Shown piece after piece: positions 34,204 to 45,887 of a DNA stretch of 64,000 nt. The stretch lies in the NCBI RefSeq assembly GCF_000002425.4, contig NC_037259.1:617475-681474 (forward strand). Direction: 5' to 3'. The first letter of the stretch is position 1. Each line of letters begins with the position of its first letter. The notes beneath the pieces were generated by a model, which did no database searches, was not told where the DNA came from, and saw only the letters and a list, made by a program, of their open reading frames with translations. The DNA is from Physcomitrium patens. Lineage: Eukaryota; Streptophyta; Bryopsida; Funariales; Funariaceae. Position numbers and translations under genes: made by a program.

Positions 34204-36650
34204 ACAAAAACATCAAATTATGGATGATAATCATAATTAGCAAAAAAAGGTATTTATTGCATTAAAAAATTTGCCATATTATCATAAACAAACTCAATCA
34301 ATGGCAAAAGAGTTGTCCAATCATATTATTGGTAGTTGATGATACATCTTAAATACTACTCTAAAACTTAATTTATGTATTTTGGTTATTAATCAATTTG
34401 AGGATCAAAGATCAAAGATAGCTTTATATCCATCTTTAGAATCTTAAAAATAATTTTTCAAAATCTTGATACAAATTACCATCTTGGTAAAATAATCTAT
34501 AATTATAAATATAAAATCATACAAATTTAAGACTGAAAGATTTATGATAAAATCCATGGAAACAAAAACAAAGAAATAGAAAACTATAGTTATTCTTGAA
34601 TAGATAATGGCTGAAGAAGTTCATAAGGTCAATGACAAAGAGTTTTTAATCTTGAACAAATGTCACATGATTGTACAAAGTTTATAATTACCTTCTACAT
34701 TTGAGGCCACCAAAAACCTTTAGATATAAGCTCCAAAATCTTCTTATATCCAAAATATTTGGCTATTCAAAAATTGTGACGAGCTTCAAAAACATATAAT
34801 TATGCTTTGCCTTTTAGAATGTAAAATTGTATCTTGAAATAAAATAGAATATTCTTAAATTTAAATTAAATATATTATGAGACTTTAAAGAACTATTTTT
34901 ATTATCATAATCTAAAGGATCAAAAGACATACTCAATTGAACTTACTTAAGAAAGGTTGAAACAACAATCAATGTTGATTTCATTACTTTAAAATAAAAA
35001 TGCTTTGGCTTCAAGAAAATTATTCTCTATTAATAAAAAACTATATTTTTTTTATGGATATAAGATAAAAATATCTAAAAATGGTATTTAAAAAATCTTA
35101 TTATTTTTTAAGTCGATAAATAAACTTGAAAACAAATCTTGTTAAAGATATATTCTAACGGGCTTCACAACAATTCAAAACATGTGCTAATATGAAATAT
35201 TTAAAATTCTTGTCATCTGTATATATTATGATTAAATTAGAAGTACCTTTTAAATAATATTATCACTCTTGAAATTAATCTATGATTGCAAGAACGTCTT
35301 TGTACTAGATCTTATACTTAATCTTGGTTGCTAAAATTTCTTGGAATGAAAAGCTATAGGATAGAGCTTATTATTTGCTTCCATTTGTGACAAATTTGCA
35401 TACACAATAAAGTTTGATGCATCTATTTTCATAAAAAATTCCTTAAAGAAATTCATATAATACAAAATTGGTACAAAAATAAATGTTATCTATAAGACTT
35501 CAAAAGTTGTTTTGGCTTCTTTTCTTGACTTAATTTTTTCTTTACAAGTTAGACATGTAAGAAGAACTGAAACTTGAAAAAAGTTCTTGATAAAGATTTA
35601 ATAATAATTTGTAAATCTCAAAAAATATTATATATTTTTTATTATTTTTGGAATCTTCCAATCTATGATAGTTTGAACTTTCTTAGGATCCATCATAAGG
35701 CCACAATTTAATATGATATATCCTAAGAAGTCAACTTGAGTAGTACAAAATATATATTTTTTTAGCTTGTTATGTAATCTTGCATCTTTTAATTTTTATA
35801 ATACATAATAAATATGAAGTTTATACTCTTTGAATTTTTAATATAAATTAAAATATTATTTAGATAATAAATAAAAAAATTATTAAAAAACTTAAAAAAG
35901 ACATCATTCATTAGATATTGAAAAGCACTTGGTATAATTGTGAGTCCAAAAGGTATGATATTATATTCAAAATGATCATAATTGATTTGAAACATAATTT
36001 TCTATTCATCATTTTTATATAGATCTTTACTTAATTCAGTTGATTAAAAAGTCCTAAAATCAAAAGAAAATGATACATATTTTTTATGATGATCTTATTT
36101 AATTATTAATAATTAACAAATATCTAGAAAAATCCATCTTTTATCTTTACAAATAAGAGAAAAGCCCTTTTTGGAGAAATTGAATGGCATATGAAATTCT
36201 TAGCCAAGTTCTTATCAATGTATTCTTTGAGTGCAACCAACTTCTTTTGTGATTTGCTATAGATTAGTCCAAATGTTGGTTGAATTCCTTAAAGATTGAT
36301 AGAATAGTGATAGGGACGATGCTCTTAAAGACTATTTGCATTTTTATTTTAAAAAATATCTTAATAATATTTGAATTAACTTCAAATGCCACTTAAAATC
36401 TTTTTTCTATTAAAAATAAGTGTGGCATATATAATAAAAGGTAATCATTCTTTTGCAGCATGATTGAAGGTTCTTGCATCTATTAATAAAGGTTTGAATG
36501 TATTGGACTTATGAATTTATATTTAACTAATACAATCTTGGGCTAGATTATAAAAAAAATCAAGTTTATAAGAAATTTAGTCTAATTAAAGATCATACTT
36601 TTTTAGTCACAATAATCCTAAAATAATTGAGTTAAAAGAAGATCTAATCA
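34204..36650 (-). pseudogene. C4 pol, heavily decayed
   Basis: A recognisable minus-strand order: integrase core at 34204-34700, zinc region near 34740-34950, RNase H near 35250-35550, RT at 35600-36250 with FEYNIIPFGLTIIPSAFQYL then IYYLNNILIY (35995-35830), where the catalytic Y-x-D-D has become Y-L-N-N. The protease approach is at 36250-36650. More AT-rich and more mutated than C5. Confidence 0.7.
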
Positions 36651-36699
36651 CATTAAATATTAATAAGCTATTATGATCTTTAAATCTTATATTTAAAGG

Positions 36700-37819
36700 A
36701 ATTTTTTTATAAATAATGTCTTAAGAGGACAAAAAATGACTACATATGTCTTTTATATGCATATATTTATTTTTCTTAATTAGAAATATTTCTTATTTTT
36801 TAACAAAAACTTTGTCTATAAACCAAGCTAAGACTTTTGAATCTAACAAGACAAAGACTTTGTGATTTTTTGATCCTAAACAAACTTCTATTATAAGCCA
36901 AGGTGAGGGATTTAAGCAAAGAATAGGACTATTATTAAGTATTACTCAAGATTTCAGCTACACGGTCTTTATTGTTATTAGAAAAATTTGTTTTTTGATA
37001 CATGATCTTTTTTGGTAACTAGGTTCTTCATTTTGTAATAATATTGCCTGTTTGGATAATTTTAAGTAATGTGCTTAGATTCTCCACAATATAAGCACAA
37101 TCTTTTTTGATGACATCAAATCATTTTTCTATCAAAAGTGAAAATCAAAAGAAAGCACTTCTAGATAAAAGTACATCTATGAATCCAACTTGAGTAAATC
37201 CATTAGACTATTGGAAAAGATGTAACCTTAAAAAGAGCTTCATTTATTGTAGAAATCCTCAAAATTTTAATTTTGTTCCATCAAAATTCTCCAACATACC
37301 TATCCTTACATCTCTCATACTTATAGTAGTAAGACTTATTGAATTTAATTGTGAACTTAATTTACTTGCTTCTTTCAATTATACAAAGTTTAGACATAGA
37401 CTTTGAATTTTATTAATGATCTCTTCCATAAGCATTAGAATACTACTTCTATATTTGATATTATAAAAATTTGACATTTTTATCCTCAAAATGTCAATAA
37501 GCTTATGAAAATTTATAATAGTTGCAAATTTATTCTTACTTTTGCCAAAAGTAGCATCCATAATTTTTCCTTTCACAGACAACTCAGAAAATCTCACAAA
37601 TCAAATTAGAGGAGGATAATTTGCAACTTCTAATATAAAATAAAAATTTCTACAAAAAAATGTAGTCTACTTTCTTTAAAGAAAAAATCACTATTAAAAA
37701 ATTAAAATATGAATTTGAAGGTGGATAGTCTGCAATACTCAAAAATACAAAAATAAAAGTGAAATAATCTATTATTTCTTAAAAAAAATAAGAACAATAA
37801 GTTAACATTTTTGTCAAAC
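36700..37819 (-). pseudogene. C4 gag and leader, decayed
   Basis: The minus strand contains a gag core remnant near 37290-37220 (ENFDGTKLKF) and a knuckle remnant near 37110 (KDCAYIVENL). 37597-37379 gives a 72-codon N-terminal piece that does not resemble other family C gag N-termini, so either a diverged start or a subfamily. 37620-37819 is leader ('gaggataatttgcaacttcta'). Confidence 0.55.
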
Positions 37820-38099
37820 TGTCAAAGATATAAATTTTAAAGAAATAAAAGATCAATAAATTCTTGTCTCACTCAAATAAACTAAAAAAATCATTCAAAG
37901 ATGGTATAATATTAAACTAGAATGGCTATTGCCAAAGATAAGAAGACTAGAAAGACTTGAAATAAAACTTAGAACTAGAATGGCATTAACAAGATTGAAA
38001 AAAAAACTTCACTCTTTCTTCTATATATATTATTTAACTGGAAGCTACGTGGTGACGTTCTATAGGACTTCGAACATAAGTGCATCTTAGGAGATATAT

Positions 38100-38646
38100 T
38101 GTCATGGATATACTCATGTAAGCCAGTAATTACATATATAAATAGGTAAAAGTAAATAAAAGTAAGTTAATTCTATAGTATTTGATATGGAAGCTTCCTA
38201 GAAGCTTTATAGATGTTGTTTTGATTTTATAGGTGTCTTTAATTGACTTTTTGGATTAGAAACGTGGTCAACAAGTTGGCCATGTGCCACACATGTTGTT
38301 AACTTGAAGACCAAGCTAATAATGTGGCCCACACGTAGAAAAACTTACATTGTAAGTCAACGCATGTGTCCTACAAAGTCAACACTTATTGGAGGTCCTA
38401 TAGAACGTTGTCATATAGCCGCTAGTTAGATAGTATATATAGAGACAAGAATGAAGCCTTCTTCACTCTTGTCAACTCTTTTCTTGCTTCCAGTCTAGTT
38501 TCAAGAGTCTTCATGTTTTCTAGTCTTTGGCAATAGCCATTCCAATTTCTCTTTCAATATACATATTTGTTTATTTATATTTTGTTACCTTTTGAATCAA
38601 GGCTCACTTGTCTGAATTACTTTTCATCGAGTTCTTATCCTTGACA
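38100..38646 (+). repeat. 5' LTR of C5
   Basis: 547 bp, highly similar to 43914-44463. Inverted ends TGTCATGG and CCTTGACA. A TATA-like 'agtatatatagag' lies at about 38431-38443 upstream of the probable transcription start. The CCTTGACA end is confirmed by the solo LTR junction at 17257 and the C4 junction at 37820. Confidence 0.95.
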
Positions 38647-38665
38647 GATTGACAAGAGTACACTT

Positions 38666-38682
38666 AGAATATCAGAGCTTTG
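38666..38682 (+). other. C5 primer-binding site, tRNA-iMet-like
   Basis: AGAATATCAGAGCTTTG resembles the plant initiator-Met primer site TGGTATCAGAGC with changes in the first bases. It lies about 20 bases after the LTR end rather than the usual 0-5. Confidence 0.55.
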
Positions 38683-38858
38683 TCTTATCTTGATTAAGAG
38701 TGGATTACCCCTTTTTCTTGATAAGACACAAGTATATAAGAAGTTGCGGATTACCTTCTTCTAAATTAGTATTGTCCTTAGTATTTTCTTTGTTCTCAAG
38801 CCCTTTCTTCTATTTGTCTTGAGTGATATTAGACATATTTTCTTTTCTAAGTGTTATC

Positions 38859-39790
38859 ATGGCAGAACTTCCTCAAATGAAGAGTGCAATGGCACAAATG
38901 CAAGAGCAATTGAGAGAGTTAATGCTTGCGATGCATCAATTCAATTTACCACCACAAGGAGCAACAAGATTGGCAGGAAGTGAAGATATAGAAATGGTTG
39001 GAGCTGCTTCAACATCTGCATCAAATCATGTTCTTTCTCCTATAGTGGAACGCCCTCCAGTGTTAAAAAACCAAGAATTATCCTACCCGAGAAGTTTGAT
39101 GGCACCAAATCTAAGTTTTGAGGATTTATCAGTCAAGTACAACTTGTGATTGAACTTCAATCCCAAAGCTATCCAACTCCAGGATCGCAAGTTAGATTCA
39201 TTGGTATGCTTCTTTCAAGTTCAGTACTATCGTGGTTTTCACCTTTTTTTGAACGACGAGATCCAATATTAGATAATCTAGAGGATTTTGTGGCGGAGTT
39301 TCAATCCATGTATGGAGAATATGATGCAATTCGTGTTGCAACCAATAAGATCCATATTTTACGACAAAGCAATCAATTAGTAACATTGTATGCTTTACAA
39401 TTTTGACAACTTGTAACTGATATCAAGTGGAATGATGCTGCACTTATTAGCCAATTTCTCTATGGATTACAATATGAGGTAAAAAAATTAATGCTCAACT
39501 TACCTGATCCTCAAACATTGAGTCAAGCAATTGACTTTGCTATAAAGTGCGTCAATCGTCTTTTTGAATTTCGATCTGAGAACTGTATAAGTGGACCTCA
39601 ACGTTATTATAATTCAATGGCAATACCAATACCTCTTCAATACATACATTCGAAAGTAGAGGATATGCAAATTGATGCAGTACATTTCAAACCTCTTACT
39701 AAGCAAGAAAAGACTCGTCATCGTCAAGAAGGAATATGTTTATATTGTGGAGAACCAAAACACAATGCTCAACATTATCCAAAAAAATGA
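38859..39790 (+). pseudogene. C5 gag with zinc knuckle, broken
   Basis: The start ATG at 38859 follows a leader and opens MAELPQMKSAMAQMQEQLRE with a coiled-coil-like Gln/Leu pattern. A one-base deletion near 39055 shifts the frame. Capsid sequence runs 39146-39406 (FIGMLLSSSVLSWFSPFFER, DFVAEFQSMYGEYDAIRVAT). After a stop at 39404 it continues 39491-39790 and ends with the knuckle CLYCGEPKHNAQHY, in which the last Cys of C-x2-C-x4-H-x4-C has become Tyr. C2 keeps that Cys. Confidence 0.85.
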
Positions 39791-39899
39791 TGCAACTACA
39801 AAATGAGGAGTATGGCTATCAAAGAAGGCAATATGTCACAAAACGAGTTTGTCCAGCTACAATATGGACTGTGCAGCTCGAACCTTGTACAACATCTAG

Positions 39900-40470
39900 T
39901 AAAGGTCCTATTCTCTCCTCAAAGCCCTCTCCTTGTTTTACATTAAATATTATTTTAGGACCTAAACATTATAAAGTCTCTGCCTTGTTAGATTTAGGAG
40001 CCTCAGCGTGTTTCTTAGATGAAGAATTTACTAAAAGACAACATATCTTTAGTAAAGAAAACTAAACATGTTCATATAGAAGTCATAGATGGTCGTCCAT
40101 TGTCTTCTGGAGATATTACTCATGAAACCCTTCCTATAGAAGTAATAATCAATGGTCATAATAGCTTTGTAGTATTTAATATCATTAGATCTCCTTCTAA
40201 TCTAGTCATTTTAGGTTTATCGTGGTTAGAAAAATACAACCCTCAAATAGATTGGATTTCCTGAACTCTTACTTTCTCTAAAAGTATAAGTAACAGTGTA
40301 ATTAATCAAATAGAGAGTCATAAGTCCAGTTCAATTAAATCCGTGTTTATAAGTGCAAAAGCTTTTTTGCATGCTACAATGAAAGAATCACCATATATTA
40401 TTTATGCCACACCCGTTTCTAACGATGCAAAGACTTCACGTGGCATTCCAAGCCAATATCAAGAATTTTA
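39900..40470 (+). pseudogene. C5 aspartic protease, broken
   Basis: Starts LNIILGPKHYKVSALLDLGA, where the active-site D-S-G has become D-L-G, consistent with a single C-to-T change. A frameshift near 40045 moves to a frame reading HVHIEVIDGRPLSSGDITHE, LPIEVIINGHNSFVVFNIIR, then the closing box VILGLSWLEKYNPQIDW. A stop follows at 40262. It would process the polyprotein. Confidence 0.8.
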
Positions 40471-41345
40471 AGATGTATTTGAAAAAAAAATGCGGATACA
40501 CTCCCAAAACATCGTCCCTATGATTGCTCAATTGACCTTCAAGAAGGAGCATAATCGCAATTGTGACCAATCTATAATTTATCACAAAATGAGTTGACTG
40601 AACTCAAGGAGTATATTGAAAAAAATATAGCGAAGAATTTCATACGCCATTCTAAAACTTCGGCAGGAGCTCCAATTCTATTTGTAAAGTAAAAAAATGG
40701 ATCATTGTGGATCTGTATTAATTATCGAGGACTCAATAAGATTACCATCAAGAACAAGTATCCTCTACCTTTAATATCTGGACTTCTTGATCACTTGAAT
40801 CAAGCTAAGATCTATACAAAAATAGATCTCCGAGGAGCATACAATCTAGTACGCATCAAAGAAGGAGATGAATAGAAGACTATATTTCAAACAAGGTATG
40901 GACATTTCGAATACAATGTCATGCCATTTAACTTACAAATACACTAGTAGCATTCTAACATTTAATGAATGATGTCTTTTGGGAGTTTTTAGATGATTTT
41001 ATTGTTTGTTACATAGACGACATCTTAATCTATTCTAAGAATATAAAAGAACATGAACTTCATGTTCGTCATGTGTTACAAAAACTAAGAGATGCGAGAC
41101 TCTATGCTAAGATAGAAAAGTATGTATTTTAGACTACTCAAGTCAACTTCTTGGGATACATCATTTCAAATGATGGACTTATGATGGATCCTAATAAAGT
41201 TCAAGCTATTATGGATTGGAAGATCTACAAAAATGCTAAGAGATGTCCAATGCTTTTTGGAATTTGCGAACTATTATCGGATCTTCATCAAAGACTTCTC
41301 TCGAGTTGCAGCTCCACTAACATGTTTGACTTGTAAAGACAAACT
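40470..41345 (+). pseudogene. C5 reverse transcriptase, broken
   Basis: Recognisable across several frames: DVFEKK at 40470, a LTELKEYIEKNIAKNFIR-like block at 40600, [18 protein letters not shown]-like at 40690, [16 protein letters not shown] at 40820, [11 protein letters not shown] at 40900. The active site YIDDILIYS is intact at 41010-41036. Then VNFLGYIISNDGLMMDPNKV at 41140 and CFLEFANYYRIFIKDFSRVA at 41250. At least six stops or shifts. Confidence 0.85.
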
Positions 41346-41870
41346 CCAATGGAATCAAGAAGCAGAAGTTACTTTTGAATCTTTGAAGACAGCGTTTGTT
41401 TCTACACCAATCTTATATCATGTTGATTTTTCCAAAGCATTCTTTATGGAAATAGATGCATCAGACTTTGCTCTGGGTGCGATTTTTTCATAAATGGGAA
41501 CAGATGACAAACTTCATCCAATAGCCTTTCATTCAAAAAAATTCTCAAGAGCAGAAATCAATTATGAGATCCATGACAAAGAACTTCTTGTAATAGTAGA
41601 TTCTTTTGAAGAATGCCTTCATTATCTAGAAGGCGCTTCCAATCCAGTCATTGTGTATACGGATCACAAGAACTTCGAGTATTTCATGTCAATACGAGTA
41701 TTAAATTGTCGTCAAGCTCGTTAGAGCATGTCTTTATCAAGATTCGAGTTCATCATCACTTATCAGCCAAGAAAACAACAAGGTTTATCCGATGTCTTAT
41801 CTAGACGTTCTTATCTTGCACCAAAAGAATGAGATGCAGCTTTTGAACAATAAAGAACAGTTCTCTTGAA
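41346..41870 (+). pseudogene. C5 RNase H domain
   Basis: Open from 41233 to 41493 (QWNQEAEVTFESLKTAFVST, FFMEIDASDFALGAIFS, with the first Asp), one stop, then 41494-41724 ([20 protein letters not shown] with the catalytic Glu region, [31 protein letters not shown] with Asp). It ends QPRKQQGLSDVLSRRSYLAP in a shifted frame near 41765-41825, with the last Asp. A nearly whole domain broken by two stops. Confidence 0.85.
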
Positions 41871-43140
41871 ACTGAAGCAATTTCATCTTCAAGTAATTAA
41901 ATCAACATTGATTATTGATTTAACTTTTTTCAAGCAAGTCCAATTAAGTATGTCTTCAGACCTTCTTGTTCATGATATAAAGAATAATTCTTCTAAATCT
42001 CATGATCCCTCTAAATTCGAGTTCAAAAACAACCTACTCTATTTTGAAGGATGCCTATATGTTCTAGAAGGAGAAGCACGTTTATGTATTCTTCAAGCTT
42101 GTCACGACTTCCCAGCAGCAGGACATTTTGGATACAATAAGACTTTGGAGCTAATATCTAGGGATTTTTGGTGGCCTCAAATGTGGAAGGCAGTCAAAGA
42201 TTTTGTACAATCATGTGATATTTGCTCAAGATCAAAGACTCCTCGTCATCAATTTTTAGGACTTCTTCAGCCATTACCCATTCCAGAACAACAATGGTCT
42301 TCTATTTCTATAGACTTCATCACGGATCTTCCAATCTCAGGTTCTTATGACTCTATATTCGTGATAGTAGATTTTTTTACCAAGATGGCATATTTTGTAC
42401 CATGTACAAAATGTATCATAGGTGAAGAAACAGCTAAGCTTTTTCTTGACAATATCTATCGCTATCATGGATTATCCAAGGATATTATATTAGATAGGAA
42501 AACTCAATTTGTATCAAGATTTTGATGGACTCTTTTCAAGATTCTAAAAGTGGATATAAAACTATCTTCAACATTCCATCTTCAAACTGATGGACAAACG
42601 GAGCGTGTTAATCAAGTTTTGGAGCAATATTTAAGATGTATCATTAACTACCAACAAGATGATTGGACAACTCTTTTGCTATTGGCAGAGTTTGCTTACA
42701 ATAACACAATACATTCTTCTACAAAATAAACAACTTTCTTTGCTAATTATGGTTATCATCCACGACTTGATACTTTTAACTTTTCAAAAGTTGATAATCT
42801 TGCTACGAAAGATTTGGCAATTCATTTGTCAGAGCTACATGCAACGATGAAGGCGCAGTTAAAAGAAGCTCAAGAACAACAAAAGGTCAATGCGGATGTC
42901 TAACGAAAGGAACAACCACCATTCGACTTGAATGATAAGGTATGGCTACCTCGTCACAATATCAAGACCACTCGTCCTTGTGACAAGTTGGATTATCGAA
43001 GGCTGGGACCATTTTCTATTTTTACACAAATCAATCCAGTCGCATATCGTTTACATCTACAGGAGTCAATGAAAATCCATCCAGTATTTCACGTGTCTCT
43101 TCTTGAACCATACAAGACAATAGACATACCAAGAAGATAA
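41866..43140 (+). pseudogene. C5 integrase, largely readable
   Basis: 41866-42525 is 219 open codons: zinc region with His pair in CHDFPAAGHFGYNKT and Cys pair in SCDICSRSK, then core SIDFITDLPISGSYDSIFVI (first Asp) and YHGLSKDIILDRKTQFVSRF (second Asp, in LDR). After one stop the core continues with STFHLQTDGQTERVNQVLEQ (catalytic Glu). Further on are the tether block LSELHATMKAQLKEAQE, NDKVWLPRHNIKTTRPCDKL, LGPFSIFTQINPVAYRL and HPVFHVSLLEPYK. Four stops in total. Confidence 0.9.
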
Positions 43141-43340
43141 CAAGCTCCACCTCCTCCTATAGAAGTGGACAATAATGAAGAGTTTGAAGTAGAAGAAGTC
43201 TTAGATTCAAGGCGACGCTGAAATAAATTGGAATGTCTTGTCCATTGGCGCAAATATGATATTAGTGAATGCACATGGGAGCCAGTAAAGAATCTTACAA
43301 ATGCAGCAAAGGCGATGGAGGCTTTTCATCGATGACATCC
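43141..43340 (+). pseudogene. C5 chromodomain at integrase C-terminus
   Basis: After a PPPPIEVDNNEEFEVEEVLD linker, the chromodomain reads NKLECLVHWRKYDISECTWE then VKNLTNAAKAMEAFH. The aromatic positions of a classical chromodomain (Tyr/Leu before VHW, W, Y, W) are mostly visible, with one stop (TGA at 43219) before it. This places family C in the chromoviruses, whose chromodomains target integration to marked histones. Confidence 0.9.
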
Positions 43341-43448
43341 ATCAAAATCAAGTTAAAAACCTTCTTTATAAAGGAAACAACATCTAAGCAAGATAACATT
43401 CTACTTTCAATCTTTGTTTATAGCTTCTTTGTAGTTGTGACACTCGAG

Positions 43449-43872
43449 AGATGGAGAACCAACAACCAACGCATTCGACTTAAAAGCCTTCATTTGTTGA
43501 CCTGCTGGACGAGACATATGATTGTCACAACCTTCAAGACGATGCAATCGAGATGAAGATCTTCAAAAATGATATATTTTTCTTCGAATCGATGGCAAGA
43601 TACAATGCGTTTGGTATCACGACTTGGGAAGGGACTCTCGATGTTTGGTGATTTTACTAGAAGTAAGAACAACTCTTGATGGTGTTCCAAATGTTCTATT
43701 CGAAGGAAGTTATGAAGGCCTCAACAATGATCAAATAATTGGGTGGTCTTCCCGCCCTAGTATGGGACACTACCGATGGTTGAGAGGCCCTATCAATCAT
43801 CTTCAAAGGGAACAAAGATCAGAGTATGTAGCGAATACAATTTGTCGCATCATAGATTTCCTCAACATATGA
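43449..43872 (+). pseudogene. C5 accessory reading frame after the chromodomain, function unknown
   Basis: Not part of a standard chromovirus. From an ATG at 43450 (MENQQPTHST, stop), the frame continues FVDLLDETYDCHNLQDDAIE, then MKIFKNDIFFFESMARYNAF and GITTWEGTLDV. A shift leads to 43660-43872: GVPNVLFEGSYEGLNNDQII, GWSSRPSMGHYRWLRGP, ending CRIIDFLNI and stop. The same region, with the same ending and stop, is present in C1. It lies about 110 bp after the chromodomain and 40 bp before the polypurine tract, where some retroelements carry a third gene. I recognise no domain and see no membrane segment or signal peptide. Confidence 0.6.
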
Positions 43873-43900
43873 TGACCGCTTCTCGTGGAACTCGTCCCTA

Positions 43901-43910
43901 GAAAGGGGGG
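43901..43910 (+). other. C5 polypurine tract
   Basis: GAAAGGGGGG directly before the 3' LTR, expected as the plus-strand primer. C1 has AAAAGGGAGGATAA in the same place. Confidence 0.85.
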
Positions 43911-43913
43911 TAA

Positions 43914-44463
43914 TATCACGGACATACTCATGTAAGCCAGTAATTACATATATAAATAAGTAAAAGTAAATAAAAATAAGTTAATTCTATAGTATTTGAT
44001 ATGAAAGCTTCCTAGAAGCTTTATAGATGTTGCTTTGACTTTATAGGTGTCTTTAATTGACTTTTTGGATTAGAAACATGGTCAACAAGTTGGCCATGTG
44101 CCACACATGTTGTTAACTTGAAGACCAAGCTAACAATGTAGCCCACACGTAGAAAAACTTACCTTGTAAGTCAAGGCATGTGTCCTACAAAGTCAATTTG
44201 AATGTGAGGTCCTATAGAACGTTCCCATGTAGCCCCTAATTAGATAGTGTATATAGAGACAAGAGTGAAGTCTTCTTCACTCTTGTCAACTCTTTTCTTA
44301 CTTCCAGTCTAGTTTCAAGAGTCTTCATGTTTTCTACTCTTTGGCAATAGCCATTCCAGTTTCTCTTTCAATATATATATTTGTGTATTTATATTTTGTT
44401 GCCTTTTTTTAAGTGAAGGCTCACTTGTCTGAATTACTTTTCATTGAGTTCTTATCCTTGATA
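43914..44463 (+). repeat. 3' LTR of C5
   Basis: 550 bp, near-identical to the 5' LTR at 38100-38646. Differences include changes in both ends (TATCACGG, CCTTGATA) and a 'ccttttttt' length change near 44405. Confidence 0.95.
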
Positions 44464-44540
44464 CATATGTTTTAACTTGCAAGATAATTTTTCTATATGT
44501 GTGCTATATTATTAGCTTGTATCATAACTTATTCATACGT

Positions 44541-45887
44541 TGTTATGTTGTAATACAACAATATGGTGAAAACATGAACAAAAATGATATTATGATTTTT
44601 ACTCTATCATCTTGATTCAATAATAACTCTAAACATTTAAAAAAGACTTTTATGAAAGCTTCTTGATTTATTTTTTATTTTAATAGCTAGTAGATTAAAG
44701 GTTGATTAACAAATTTACCTTCGAAGTTGTAAAAAATTCTTGTAATGCCTTAGAAAGGCCAAAAAATGATAAAAATGAAATAGATTAAGTAAATATTTAA
44801 TATGATACACTCTAAGATAAAATTATGGATAAGATTATGCTAAAAACTTTTTAAAAAAGATTAGATTTACACTCAGATGATGACCATTTGTGAATTAAGA
44901 TTGAAATTAAACCTCTAGCTACTAAAATGGCTACTTAGAGCAAAATAGGGAGAATTTTTGAGATTGAAGAGTTGAATCAAAGAACTAACTTCAAGCTTCT
45001 TTGAAAGTAGTAAAGTTTGTTTTCATAGGTTTTGAGATAATTTTTCAATCATTGTGCAAAATCATGGTTTGTATTGGTGGCTTTGGATTTATTCAATAAA
45101 ATTACAGCTTGCACTATTAATTGGTTTGTAAGATACAAATAACATCTACAATTCAAATTTTGTCAGTGCATAGTTGAATAAATGTACTAATTATGTATAT
45201 ACTTTTGTATTATTTTAGCCATGCAATTGGAAGATATTCAATTATTAGTGCAAGGAGGTACCCAAAGTTGATAGTTTAAGGTTAGATAGGATTTTAGCAA
45301 TATCTAAAGAACTATTTATTAGAACAAAAAGAAATTTGGCATGATTTTAGAAGACTAAAATATTAAGCTATATACCAATGTGGAGCTGAAGTTAATAGTT
45401 GGAAATAGAGAAATTGTTGCTTGAACTTCATCATCAATCTTCAAGCAGGCGGCCAAAAGATAATAGTGCAGTACTTTTGTATTTTTCTCATAATCAATAA
45501 GTTAAATTGAGTTGAATTTTTTTGAGTATATAGAAGATGTATTATTTTATTAATACAAAAAAATTCTCGCCAAGTAGATAGCTAGATCAAAAATCATAGT
45601 TAATTTAACCTTGCTATCTAGAGTTAGGATTTGGAAAGAAAATTTGAAGTTGCAAAAAATAAAAAATAATAAGACTATTAGAATTTGTATTTAATAGAGG
45701 TAATTAAGAAGAATAATTTTGAACACTTTGCATTGGCTTTAAATCCTTTTGCATTGGAATTCAAATTGCTTCCTTCTCAAATGGTTGAAACCTATTAAGG
45801 TTTTTTAGTTAATTGCAACATATGTCTTCATCTTCTACAAATAAGGTGTCTGGTGCATTTCCAAACAAGAAGACATGTAATACAACA
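44541..45887 (+). repeat. Solo LTR of family D, copy 4
   Basis: 1347 bp, starting TGTTATGTTGTAATACAACA and ending CATGTAATACAACA, with the best preserved ends of the four D copies. Inside the third piece of the C4 LTR. The TTTAGG-type tract is almost absent here. The flanks ACGT and ACAA are only a weak target duplication. Confidence 0.7.

Larger units (their letters stand above)
38100..44463 (+). mobile_element. Chromovirus C5, complete LTR-to-LTR copy
   Basis: 6364 bp. LTRs at 38100-38646 and 43914-44463 with TGTCATGG / CCTTGACA ends (3' copy decayed to TATCACGG / CCTTGATA). It is flanked by TATAT and CATAT (one difference) as target duplication, inside the LTR of C4. Internal order is PBS, gag with CCHC knuckle, protease, RT, RNase H, integrase, chromodomain, an extra reading frame, then a GAAAGGGGGG polypurine tract. 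All frames carry stops, so it is inactive, but it is the reference copy for family C here. Confidence 0.95.

Noticed and set aside
43269-43556. 95-codon frame with a hydrophobic stretch after the chromodomain as an env-like gene
   Set aside because: The hydrophobic run comes from a frame different from the one conserved in C1; no signal peptide or cleavage site.
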